A stretch of DNA of 13,384 nucleotides from Deltaproteobacteria bacterium (GTDB lineage Bacteria; Desulfobacterota; JADFXK01): assembly GCA_015233285.1 (NCBI GenBank), contig JADFYA010000056.1:1-13384 (forward strand), in the 5' to 3' direction. Under the pieces are notes generated by a model. The model had not been told where the DNA came from. It searched no databases and saw only the letters and a list, made by a program, of their open reading frames with translations. The position numbers and the translations under genes were made by a program. This document shows positions 7,640 to 13,384 of the stretch, piece after piece. Each line of letters starts with the position of its first letter. Positions within the stretch are counted from its first letter, which is position 1.

Positions 7640-8269
7640 ATGTCGGCGTTTTTGTTCATTAATGGAACATCAAAGGTTATATCTAATCGTGTTCTTGTCT
7701 TGCTCATGAAACTATCAATAGATGTCAAAAAAAGCCGATCCAATTGGCGATTGTCGGTCAATCTTTATCCACCTCGGATTTATGGCGGCCGGTTTATCGA
7801 CGCCCTGGTCGGTTTGCTGATTCATATCCAAAAAGAAATAGTTGTTCATAAGTGGGATATCTATTCTATCCTATCGGAACTCTATGCTAACGCCGTGGAA
7901 CACGGGTTGCTGGGATTGAGTTCCGCCCAAAAGAAGACGGCCGCGGGATTCGCCGACTACTGCTTGAAGCTGCAAGAGAGATTGGCCGCCCTGGAGCATG
8001 GTGGGGTCAATATAGATATCCGGCATTTCTCAGAAGGGCAGGGAGGGAGATTGGTCTTCTCGATAAAGGACGATGGCCCCGGTTTTGATTACGTCCGATT
8101 TTCGGCCTGCCCGGCGGATGAGTCAACCTATTGCGGCCGAGGAATTTCACTTGTCCGCTCTTTGTGCCGGGAATTAACTTACCAAAGCTGCGGAAATATC
8201 GTCGAGGCGGTTTATGTCTACGCGGCTGACTCAGCCTGGTCCTCCACTAATAAATGTGAGGGGGAATAG
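7640..8269 (+). CDS. GHKL/HATPase_c protein, anti-sigma (RsbW/SpoIIAB-like) serine kinase type, 209 aa
   Basis: GGGGA (7629-7633) lies six bases before ATG 7640, preferred over the in-frame TTG 7634. The ATP-binding fold is clear: N box ELYANAVEHG (80-89) with the key Asn and following His-Gly, G1 box DDGPGFD (144-150), and G2 box GRGISLVRSL (166-175). No phospho-acceptor His domain is present, so this is not a sensor histidine kinase. The segment after the N box (GLLGLSSA, then AAGFADYCLKLQERLAALEHG) resembles the C-terminal ATPase region found fused behind response-regulator/SpoIIE-phosphatase proteins, as I recall that family; here it stands alone. It likely phosphorylates the STAS protein encoded upstream and sequesters another partner. 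The first 35 residues are hydrophobic and basic without recognisable function. Confidence 0.85.
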   Translation: MSAFLFINGTSKVISNRVLVLLMKLSIDVKKSRSNWRLSVNLYPPRIYGGRFIDALVGLLIHIQKEIVVHKWDIYSILSELYANAVEHGLLGLSSAQKKTAAGFADYCLKLQERLAALEHGGVNIDIRHFSEGQGGRLVFSIKDDGPGFDYVRFSACPADESTYCGRGISLVRSLCRELTYQSCGNIVEAVYVYAADSAWSSTNKCEGE

Positions 8270-8283
8270 ATCTAGCCCCTTTT
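8259..8283 (+). terminator. Weak candidate terminator after the HATPase gene
   Basis: AGGGG (8259-8263) can pair with CCCCT (8276-8280) around a 12-base loop, followed by TTTTCT. The stem is short and begins inside the last codons of the HATPase gene. Together with the sigma-54 promoter 60 bases downstream it suggests a transcript boundary, but the hairpin alone is marginal. Confidence 0.3.
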
Positions 8284-8343
8284 CTACCCGAGAATCTCTC
8301 ATCAATTGCAAAAGAAATTATTAGGCCATCCGCGCCTGAAGCC

Positions 8344-8359
8344 TAGCACGATTTTTGCT
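8344..8359 (+). promoter_or_regulatory. Sigma-54 promoter (-24/-12) of the actin-like gene
   Basis: TAGCACG, four bases (ATTT), then TTGCT matches the sigma-54 consensus TGGCACG-N4-TTGCW with one deviation (A for the first G of the -24 GG). The GC of the -12 element is at 8357-8358, predicting transcription start near 8370. This lies after the ATG at 8365, so that codon would not be in the message, and leaves a leader of about 34 bases before the well-spaced start at 8404. Sigma-54 promoters need an activator ATPase; none is visible in the window. Confidence 0.6.
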
Positions 8360-8403
8360 TCCCTATGGGCCACATCATAAAGAGAATAAAGGAGACGAAA
8401 GAT

Positions 8404-9576
8404 ATGGAGCTTGACGGCATTCATAAACGGATCGAAGCGATGAAGGTTCATCTTGGTGATGACACATCTCTCTCAGACGATAAGGGGGAAGCTAGAATCG
8501 ATCGGCAGGTTGAGAAGGCGGTAGAGACCTCACATAAGACGGTCGTGGCCACCGAAAAAGAGATTGGTGAGGACGCAGAAAAGCCAAAAGGACCTGTGGG
8601 TTTGGATATCGGCACCAGCTTCATCGTGGCGGCCCAAAATAAGCTTAACTATATTCATTCCGTCAAACAAGCCAATGCCTTTTTCACCGTGCCCAAATCA
8701 AAGTTCGCTAAGTCAATTTTGAACAAAAACGAAGTGTTGTATTATGAACAAGGCGAACAATACTACATTGTCGGCTTTTCCGCCGAAAGCTTCGCCAACA
8801 TGTTCAATACCGACACCCGACGTCCTATCAAAGATGGGCTGCTGAGCGCAACGGAAAAAGACGCCATAACCGTTATCCAGGCCCTGGTCGGCACCTTGAT
8901 CCAGCGGCCGAAGTTTTTTGGGGAGACGCTTTGCTTCGCCATCCCTGGTGAACCGCTTAACGGCGCGGGATCGGCGGTCGTCTACCATGAGGCCATGATC
9001 AAGAGATCCCTTAGCCTGATGGGTTATACCCCCATATCTCTTAACGAAGGCATGGCGGTGGTGATTTCGGAGCTGGCCGATGATAATTTTACCGGCATCG
9101 GGATCAGCATGGGCGGCGGGATGTGCAACATTTGTTTGTCATACCTGTCATTTCCGGTCATTACTTATAGCCTCCAGATGGCCGGGGATTATATCGATTC
9201 CAAGGTGGGCTCATCTCTGGGTGAGCCGGCGACTAAGATCAAGACCATCAAAGAAGAAGGTCTGGATCTGTCAAAGGAGCCTAAAGATCGAGTTATGACG
9301 GCCCTACATATATTCTATGACGACCTGATCGCCAACCTGATCGCCAGCTTGCAGCGAGCTCTTACGTCCTCGGACCAAATCCCCAAAATCGCCAAACCCA
9401 TCCCCATCGTATTAAGCGGCGGCTCAGCCAGGCCGAAGGGCTGTGTAGATAAATTCGCCGAGGCGCTCAAGCAAGTTAGTCTGCCTGTAGAAATCTCCAG
9501 CGTCCGTCTGGCCGAAGACCCGTTCAATACCACGGCCAAAGGGGCGTTGATCATGGCCATGACCGAAGCAGCCTAA
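8404..9576 (+). CDS. Actin-like ATPase of the MreB/MamK superfamily, 390 aa
   Basis: ATG 8404 is chosen over ATG 8365 because AAAGGAG (8388-8394) lies nine bases upstream and the sigma-54 start point falls between the two. Residues 1-62 are a charged, helical extension. The actin fold follows: phosphate-1 loop VGLDIGTS (65-72); the MreB/MamK-like RRPIKDGLLS (139-148); LCFAIPGEP (176-184); SLNEGMAVV (212-220) with the usual Glu; phosphate-2 loop GISMGGGM (233-240); and adenosine motif VLSGGSARPKG (336-346). The phosphate-2 Asp found in MreB, MamK and Hsp70 (DIGGGT-type) is replaced by Ser, so nucleotide hydrolysis may be altered. It is expected to form cytoplasmic filaments, with the upstream coiled-coil and HEAT proteins as candidate partners. 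Closest subfamily (MamK, Mad28, MreB or a separate Alp) cannot be decided by eye. Confidence 0.9.
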   Translation: MELDGIHKRIEAMKVHLGDDTSLSDDKGEARIDRQVEKAVETSHKTVVATEKEIGEDAEKPKGPVGLDIGTSFIVAAQNKLNYIHSVKQANAFFTVPKSKFAKSILNKNEVLYYEQGEQYYIVGFSAESFANMFNTDTRRPIKDGLLSATEKDAITVIQALVGTLIQRPKFFGETLCFAIPGEPLNGAGSAVVYHEAMIKRSLSLMGYTPISLNEGMAVVISELADDNFTGIGISMGGGMCNICLSYLSFPVITYSLQMAGDYIDSKVGSSLGEPATKIKTIKEEGLDLSKEPKDRVMTALHIFYDDLIANLIASLQRALTSSDQIPKIAKPIPIVLSGGSARPKGCVDKFAEALKQVSLPVEISSVRLAEDPFNTTAKGALIMAMTEAA

Positions 9577-9593
9577 GCAACCACCAAACATGG

Positions 9594-9632
9594 GCGGGCT
9601 GGACATCAGAATATTAATGGCGTCCAACCCGC
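9594..9632 (+). terminator. Hairpin just after the actin-like gene
   Basis: GCGGGCTGGAC (9594-9604) pairs with GTCCAACCCGC (9622-9632) over 11 positions with one mismatch and a 17-base loop, starting 17 bases after the stop codon. The position fits a transcription terminator or a 3'-end stabilising stem, but no clear U tract follows. Confidence 0.45.
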
Positions 9633-9634
9633 GG

Positions 9635-10008
9635 CATGTTATTAAATGTCATTGACTTAAGGGGCCGAGCGGATTGGGGCCGGGTCCCCCGGGTGGCGCT
9701 TGGCTGCTAGATTGGGTAACCCCTAGGGAATATTAGTATGGCGCCCGGCCCAGGTTGAGCCTAACCTCGGCGATGGATTATCATGGCCAATCAGCTCGTC
9801 TCGGTTGAAATAAAAACGGTCGCGTTATTTGTTTTAAATAGACAATTCCGCTTCAGCCCCAAAGGGGCGCTCCAGGTTAGACCAGGGCCACGCCCTGGGC
9901 CATTTGGCGCACCAGGCAGGATGGGGCCATCCTGGGTCATAGGATGGGGCGGGTCATGCGAGAACCAAGCCTGGAAGCTTAAGTCAACGACATTGACATG
10001 TTATTAAA
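9635..10008. repeat. Hairpin-rich element with terminal inverted repeats and 12-nt direct repeats
   Basis: The left arm TAAATGTCATTGACTTAAG (9643-9661) matches the reverse complement of 9978-9996 at 17 of 19 positions. Outside or overlapping these arms, CATGTTATTAAA occurs twice in direct orientation (9635-9646 and 9997-10008). The interior has no credible gene but several exact stems: 9677-9684 with 9744-9751 (GGGCCGGG), 9856-9860 with 9864-9868 (GCCCC), 9882-9888 with 9892-9898 (CCAGGGC) and 9917-9924 with 9927-9934 (CAGGATGG). The layout resembles a non-autonomous miniature transposable element or a structured RNA; it also separates two convergent operons and may stop transcription from both sides. 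The right direct repeat ends eight bases from the stop of the - strand AAA+ gene. Confidence 0.5.
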
Positions 10009-10016
10009 ATTAGACG

Positions 10017-11573
10017 TCACCTATCTCGCCATCGGTTTATTTCCTCCAAAATCTCTTTCGGGGTGACCCTGGTTCGTCCCCGCATCAGGCTATAAGCCGC
10101 AGCTCCGTCGACCAAGGAGATGGCTTTGCTGGGTAAGTACTCGTCACGGATATAGATTCGGCTCAGTTCAATGGCCGAGACCAGCGCCTCGTCGTCAATA
10201 CTTAGGCCATGATGTTTTTCCAAGCTCGGCAAGACGCCTCTCAAAATTTCCAACGTCTCATGGGCGGACGGCTCATGGACCATAACTTTCTTGAATCGCC
10301 TGGCCAGGGCCGGGTCTTTTAATAAGCGATCTGCGCCGGTTATGGTCGTGGCCCCAATGCAAGGGAATTCTCCTCTGGCCAGGACCGGCTTCAAGATGTC
10401 TCCCACCCCGATGCCTCCTTCAGCCGCCCCGGCGTCAACCAAGGTATGTATCTCATCAAAAAAAATGATCAAGCCGCGCTTGTTCTCTATTACTTCAGAC
10501 ATTAGCCCTTCTACCCTGGCCTCGAGATCTCCTCGATATCTGGTTCCAGCAATCAGACCGGCCAGCGAGATTGAATAGACCATCCGATTTTTCAGATGGG
10601 GCGGGACGCGTCCCTGATAGATAGCTCTGGCCAGGCCGTCGACCATCGCCGTTTTCCCGACCCCGGGACGCCCGATGAGTAAGGGGTTGTTGGCTTCCAT
10701 CTGAGCCAGAATCTGGATGACCCGGTCGATCACCTCGGTGGCCCCGATAACGGGTTTAATCCTTCGGAGATAGTCCTGGTCGGTTAGCTTCTGGCCATAT
10801 CGGTCAAGATACTCCATGACTTTTGCATCGGAGGAAATCCGGCTAGATTCAAAAAAAGGCTCCAGTTCTGAAGGCGGCTTATACGAATAAGGCACAAAAA
10901 AGTAAACCAAGACGCCATGTTTGTCGGCCTGGGCGTATAATTCTTTGGTTAGCGCTCGAAGCTCGCCCACCACGGGGTTGATGGTCTCTTCGGCGCCCAA
11001 GTAGTGATGAAAATCTTCAAAGATGTAAGCGATGCGTTTTTGTGGCCGGCTAATCACAAACTTGATGGCCTCTTTCGGATCGCTTAGTCGCTGGACATTA
11101 ATATTGTCAAACAATGGATAATGAACCGATAGCTGTTCGATTTTGAACCCACCGGCCTTAGACCAGGTGACGGGAATCCTACCCTGGGCCCTGATCGTCT
11201 CAGCCAGGTTTGTTAAATCCTCCAGGTGGTTATGATAGGCCAGCAGATGGAAAGGCCGCCGAATTTCAATTGATTTCTTCGGCTCTAAAGTCCATCTCGG
11301 AGTCGCCGAGTCATCCGCATAATGCCCGGTTATGGACGCCAGTCCTTCCCCATCAAGCAGCATATCTCTGGCGATGGAAAAAAGCTCGGGCGTCCCGGAG
11401 TCGATCAAGAAGCCTTTATCCCCGGCCTTTTTTTTTATTTGATGCACAATCATGGGGGAAACTGGATAGTCGCCGGCTTGTTGTCTCATTCTTAGAATAT
11501 CTTCATCGGAAAATAAAACACGTTCTTTCCGGAAAGCGCTTTCACAGGCCAGCTCTATAATGAAATTTCCCAT
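10017..11573 (-). CDS. AAA+ ATPase: Ycf46-like N-terminal region plus ClpA/ClpB D1-type module, 518 aa
   Basis: The C-terminal half is a Clp/Hsp100 first AAA module: Walker A GRPGVGKT (301-308), AGTRYRGDLEARVE (342-355), Walker B LIIFFDEIHTL (368-378), LKPVLARGEF then sensor-1 region CIGATT (405-410), arginine pair in DPALARRFKKV (420-430), and the lid segment YLPSKAISLVDGAAA (479-493). There is no second AAA module, no Clp N-domain and no ClpP loop visible. The N-terminal ~270 residues contain VTWSKAGGFK (135-144), IAYIFEDFHHYL (181-192) and a VYFFVP...PPSELEPFF stretch (223-241), which resemble the degenerate RecA-like domain of Ycf46-type ATPases. A remodelling ATPase acting on an unknown substrate is likely. 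It is the second gene after the TauE-like transporter (42-base gap), with only a poor GGGAAA as binding site. Confidence 0.85.
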   Translation of the reverse strand: MGNFIIELACESAFRKERVLFSDEDILRMRQQAGDYPVSPMIVHQIKKKAGDKGFLIDSGTPELFSIARDMLLDGEGLASITGHYADDSATPRWTLEPKKSIEIRRPFHLLAYHNHLEDLTNLAETIRAQGRIPVTWSKAGGFKIEQLSVHYPLFDNINVQRLSDPKEAIKFVISRPQKRIAYIFEDFHHYLGAEETINPVVGELRALTKELYAQADKHGVLVYFFVPYSYKPPSELEPFFESSRISSDAKVMEYLDRYGQKLTDQDYLRRIKPVIGATEVIDRVIQILAQMEANNPLLIGRPGVGKTAMVDGLARAIYQGRVPPHLKNRMVYSISLAGLIAGTRYRGDLEARVEGLMSEVIENKRGLIIFFDEIHTLVDAGAAEGGIGVGDILKPVLARGEFPCIGATTITGADRLLKDPALARRFKKVMVHEPSAHETLEILRGVLPSLEKHHGLSIDDEALVSAIELSRIYIRDEYLPSKAISLVDGAAAYSLMRGRTRVTPKEILEEINRWRDR

Positions 11574-11615
11574 TTCGGGTTTCCCAAGGGAATATGGTTT
11601 TGCTGAGGTGAGATA

Positions 11616-12536
11616 TTAGAAAAAAAGCAGCCTCACACCCATAAACATGAACACGGGGATGAGCAATTTGAGCAGGATATTGCCTGGAATGTCGTTGGAT
11701 AATTTCGCTCCTACCTGGGCTCCGATTATCGCCCCGATGGACAGCGTTATGGCCGGGCGATACAGTATGTCGCCATTGACCATGAACGGGATCAGAGTGA
11801 AACAAGTGTTGATGGCCGTTACATAATGGGAAGTAGCGCTGGCTATATGGACTGGGAAGGCAAGAAGATAGACGAGAACCGGGACCAGTATCAGCCCTCC
11901 CCCGATACCAAGAAATGTTGAAAAAATGCTGATTAGAATAGTGATGGCAATGCCCAACCCTTCATTGAACTGGTATCTATAGGTATTGCCCAGCTCATCG
12001 GTGATGATTCGTTTAACATAGCCAGGCTCCGGTGATAGATTGCGCGGCCGGAGATTGGGTCTGCCCGAATTGAGGACGAGATGATAACGTGAGCCTCGGA
12101 CTCGTTGTTGATAGACACTGGGCGCCGAAACGCCGTTGCCGGCCCAAATCCGTTGTTGCAGAACCGCCTCCGAGGTAATCGGCTTTAGATAAATGTAGAA
12201 AGCTAAGGCCAGAAGAAATGAACCAAACAAGAAGGTAAAGATGTTAAGATGAACATAATATACGGCGAAGGTGCTAATCAGCGAGCCCGGAATGGTGGCC
12301 AACCCAAATTTAGTGCCGCTGACTATGTCCACCCTCTTGTCTCGTAAATAGGCCAGGCTGCCGGACAGGGTATTAAAAAAAATAACAAATAGTGAAATGG
12401 CGATAACGTTCGGCGTGGGGTAATGGTAGACTATCGCAATCACCGGCACTAGTAAAGGACCACCGCCAATGCCGACCAGGGTTCCATAACCTCCGACTAA
12501 GAATCCCCAAATTAGGAGACCTAATATCTCTTCCAT
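11616..12536 (-). CDS. TauE/SafE-family membrane transporter, 306 aa
   Basis: GGAAG lies six bases before the ATG on the - strand. The protein has two homologous membrane halves, each with the family hallmark: GIGGGPLLVPV near residues 22-32 and GIGGGLILVPVL at 210-221. Hydrophobic helices fall at about 5-37, 43-62, 74-95, 97-117, and then 193-226, 232-252, 260-278 and 287-306. Between the halves lies a polar loop of about 75 residues (119-192), longer than in many family members. The family exports sulfite, sulfoacetate or other small organosulfur anions; the substrate here cannot be told. It is the first gene of a two-gene - strand operon with the AAA+ ATPase. TauE-like proteins also occur in magnetosome clusters of some Desulfobacterota, which is of interest here but not diagnostic. 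Confidence 0.9.
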   Translation of the reverse strand: MEEILGLLIWGFLVGGYGTLVGIGGGPLLVPVIAIVYHYPTPNVIAISLFVIFFNTLSGSLAYLRDKRVDIVSGTKFGLATIPGSLISTFAVYYVHLNIFTFLFGSFLLALAFYIYLKPITSEAVLQQRIWAGNGVSAPSVYQQRVRGSRYHLVLNSGRPNLRPRNLSPEPGYVKRIITDELGNTYRYQFNEGLGIAITILISIFSTFLGIGGGLILVPVLVYLLAFPVHIASATSHYVTAINTCFTLIPFMVNGDILYRPAITLSIGAIIGAQVGAKLSNDIPGNILLKLLIPVFMFMGVRLLFF

Positions 12537-13069
12537 CTATTCTTCCACCTCTTCGCTGTTCGGCAAGACCGAAACCTTCCGTCTATATTTTTGAATAATG
12601 CCATCTTAGCCGTAATCAGTCAACTAGATTCTTCGACCGCAGCACCTGGTTTCATAGATTAGTGGTAGCTCCGTCCGGACTTCCTCTGCCAGCCCTCATC
12701 GCTCACTCTAAGGTCAGAAAACATGGCTTCCGCGATCGCGGATCAAAATTTAATACGGCCAATCTATCTGGCCCCGAGGGTGATCAAATAACGTGACCAG
12801 CGAGAATTGCATAAAAAAATAGATTGACTTTTCTTATTTTTTAACATAACGAACTACAGATTACGGATGCGCCCTTTAACCAAATCACGCCATCAAAAAA
12901 ATGGGTTCAGATTGTAAGGTTACGCTCTGAAGAATTGACGAAACAGTATCTGGCTGTGGGGAAAATAATGGAATGTTCGCATCAATGGCGGCGGCTTGAT
13001 AGTTGAGCCTCATTCTTGTCCCTATCTCGCACGAATGATGTAGTAACCCCAAGACAAGGTATGATCACA
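12537..13069. other. Divergent intergenic region, no gene seen
   Basis: This 533-base stretch lies between the leftward TauE/AAA+ operon and the rightward response regulator, so it should contain both promoters. I see no convincing reading frame or RNA gene. It holds a 14-bp perfect palindrome (listed separately) and a TTGACT at 12824-12829 inside an AT-rich patch that looks like a -35 box but lacks a good -10 at 16-18 bases. A 12982-13350 frame on the - strand is the antisense shadow of the response regulator. Confidence 0.5.
12729..12742. promoter_or_regulatory. 14-bp perfect palindrome, possible operator
   Basis: TCCGCGATCGCGGA reads identically on both strands and sits about 195 bases upstream of the TauE start and 330 upstream of the response-regulator start, inside the divergent gap. 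It could bind a dimeric regulator. It contains GCGATCGC, a palindromic octamer abundant in some genomes for other reasons, so the role is uncertain. Confidence 0.3.
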
Positions 13070-13384
13070 ATGGAGAGTAAAAAACATCTAGAATCTTCTG
13101 GCAGACTTAAAATCCTACTGATTGAAGATGAATTGTCTACCCAACAGATCATCACCAAGTTTTTAGAACGCCTTATGTGCGATGTAATGATCGCCGGTGA
13201 TGGAATTGAAGCCATTGATAACATGATGGAGAATGATTTCGATTTGATCTTAATGGATATCCGGCTGCCCAATTTGGATGGTTTTGAACTCATCAGGCAC
13301 TTCAGAGAGCAACAAGTTGCATCAAAAAAACGTATTCCTATTGTAGCCATGAGTGGCTCGGGATTGCCCGAGGATTATAACCGA
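13070..13384 (+). CDS. Response regulator receiver domain, 3'-truncated by window edge
   Basis: ATG 13070 is preferred to the in-frame ATG 13061 because AAGGT (13056-13060) lies nine bases before it and directly abuts the earlier one. The visible 105 residues form most of a CheY-like receiver: strand KILLIEDE (14-21) with the acidic pocket, the phospho-acceptor Asp63 in LILMDIRLPNLDGFEL, and the switch Ser95 in VAMSGSG. The conserved Lys and last helix lie beyond the window, as would any output domain. Because a stand-alone STAS and kinase-like ATPase lie nearby, a SpoIIE-type phosphatase output is possible, but a single-domain regulator or a sigma-54 activator cannot be excluded. Its partner kinase is not in the window. 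Confidence 0.85.
   Translation, partial: MESKKHLESSGRLKILLIEDELSTQQIITKFLERLMCDVMIAGDGIEAIDNMMENDFDLILMDIRLPNLDGFELIRHFREQQVASKKRIPIVAMSGSGLPEDYNR

Noticed and set aside
8365..8403. Longer start of the actin-like protein at ATG 8365
   Set aside because: No ribosome binding site precedes it and it lies upstream of the transcription start predicted from the sigma-54 promoter.
9783..10007. 74-aa + strand frame in the hairpin-rich element
   Set aside because: It runs through several perfect stems, giving Pro/Gly-rich sequence, and has no ribosome binding site; the palindromic structure explains the region better.
12640..12720. tRNA-like stretch (AGTGGTAGCTC, resembling a D arm)
   Set aside because: No T arm with a TTCGA-type loop at the right distance and no acceptor stem could be paired.
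12982..13350. 122-aa frame on the - strand at the right end
   Set aside because: It is antisense to a clear response-regulator receiver with an acidic pocket, phospho-Asp and switch Ser; the reverse product has no recognisable features.
1..13384. CRISPR array, gas-vesicle, microcompartment or phage structural genes
   Set aside because: No regularly spaced repeats, no GvpA-like or shell-protein sequence and no capsid, tail or integrase motif was found.

Overview
The window looks like part of the chromosome of a Gram-negative bacterium with roughly even GC content. Several traits suggest a Desulfobacterota-like (deltaproteobacterial) organism: good GGAG/GGAGG ribosome binding sites, a probable sigma-54 promoter, a stand-alone kinase-like ATPase resembling the tail of response-regulator/SpoIIE proteins, and a TauE/SafE transporter with a long central loop. 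This placement is an inference from style and gene content, not from a marker gene.

Left part (1-7064, + strand): a tight run of eight genes. Six are largely alpha-helical or coiled-coil proteins without any visible enzyme motif: a partial gene at the left edge, then proteins of 342, 399, 217, 282 and 194 aa. One is a 557-aa protein with a coiled coil, HEAT-like repeats and a long acidic tail, and the last is an unrecognised 128-aa protein. Start/stop overlaps of 4, 4 and 20 bases, and a 1-base gap, point to co-transcription and translational coupling.

Middle (7241-9576, + strand): a STAS protein of anti-sigma-factor-antagonist type, a stand-alone GHKL/HATPase resembling an anti-sigma serine kinase, and an actin-like protein of the MreB/MamK superfamily. 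The actin-like gene has its own near-consensus sigma-54 promoter, which also fixes its start at 8404. Together with the left part this reads as a filament-plus-scaffold module with an attached partner-switching pair: actin-like polymer, coiled-coil scaffold or adaptor proteins, HEAT docking protein, phospho-switch.

Right part: the gene-free stretch 9577-10016 lies between convergent operons. It holds an 11-bp-stem hairpin just after the actin-like gene, followed by a 350-bp hairpin-rich element bounded by 19-nt inverted repeats and 12-nt direct repeats. On the - strand is a two-gene operon: a TauE/SafE membrane transporter, then an AAA+ ATPase that joins a Ycf46-like N-terminal region to a single ClpA/ClpB D1-type module. 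A 533-base divergent gap with a 14-bp palindrome separates it from a response-regulator receiver cut by the right edge.

The actin-like, coiled-coil and TauE combination recalls the accessory (mad-type) part of magnetosome gene clusters in Desulfobacterota. However, no core mam gene is in the window, so a cytoskeletal or organelle-positioning system of unknown cargo is the safer reading.
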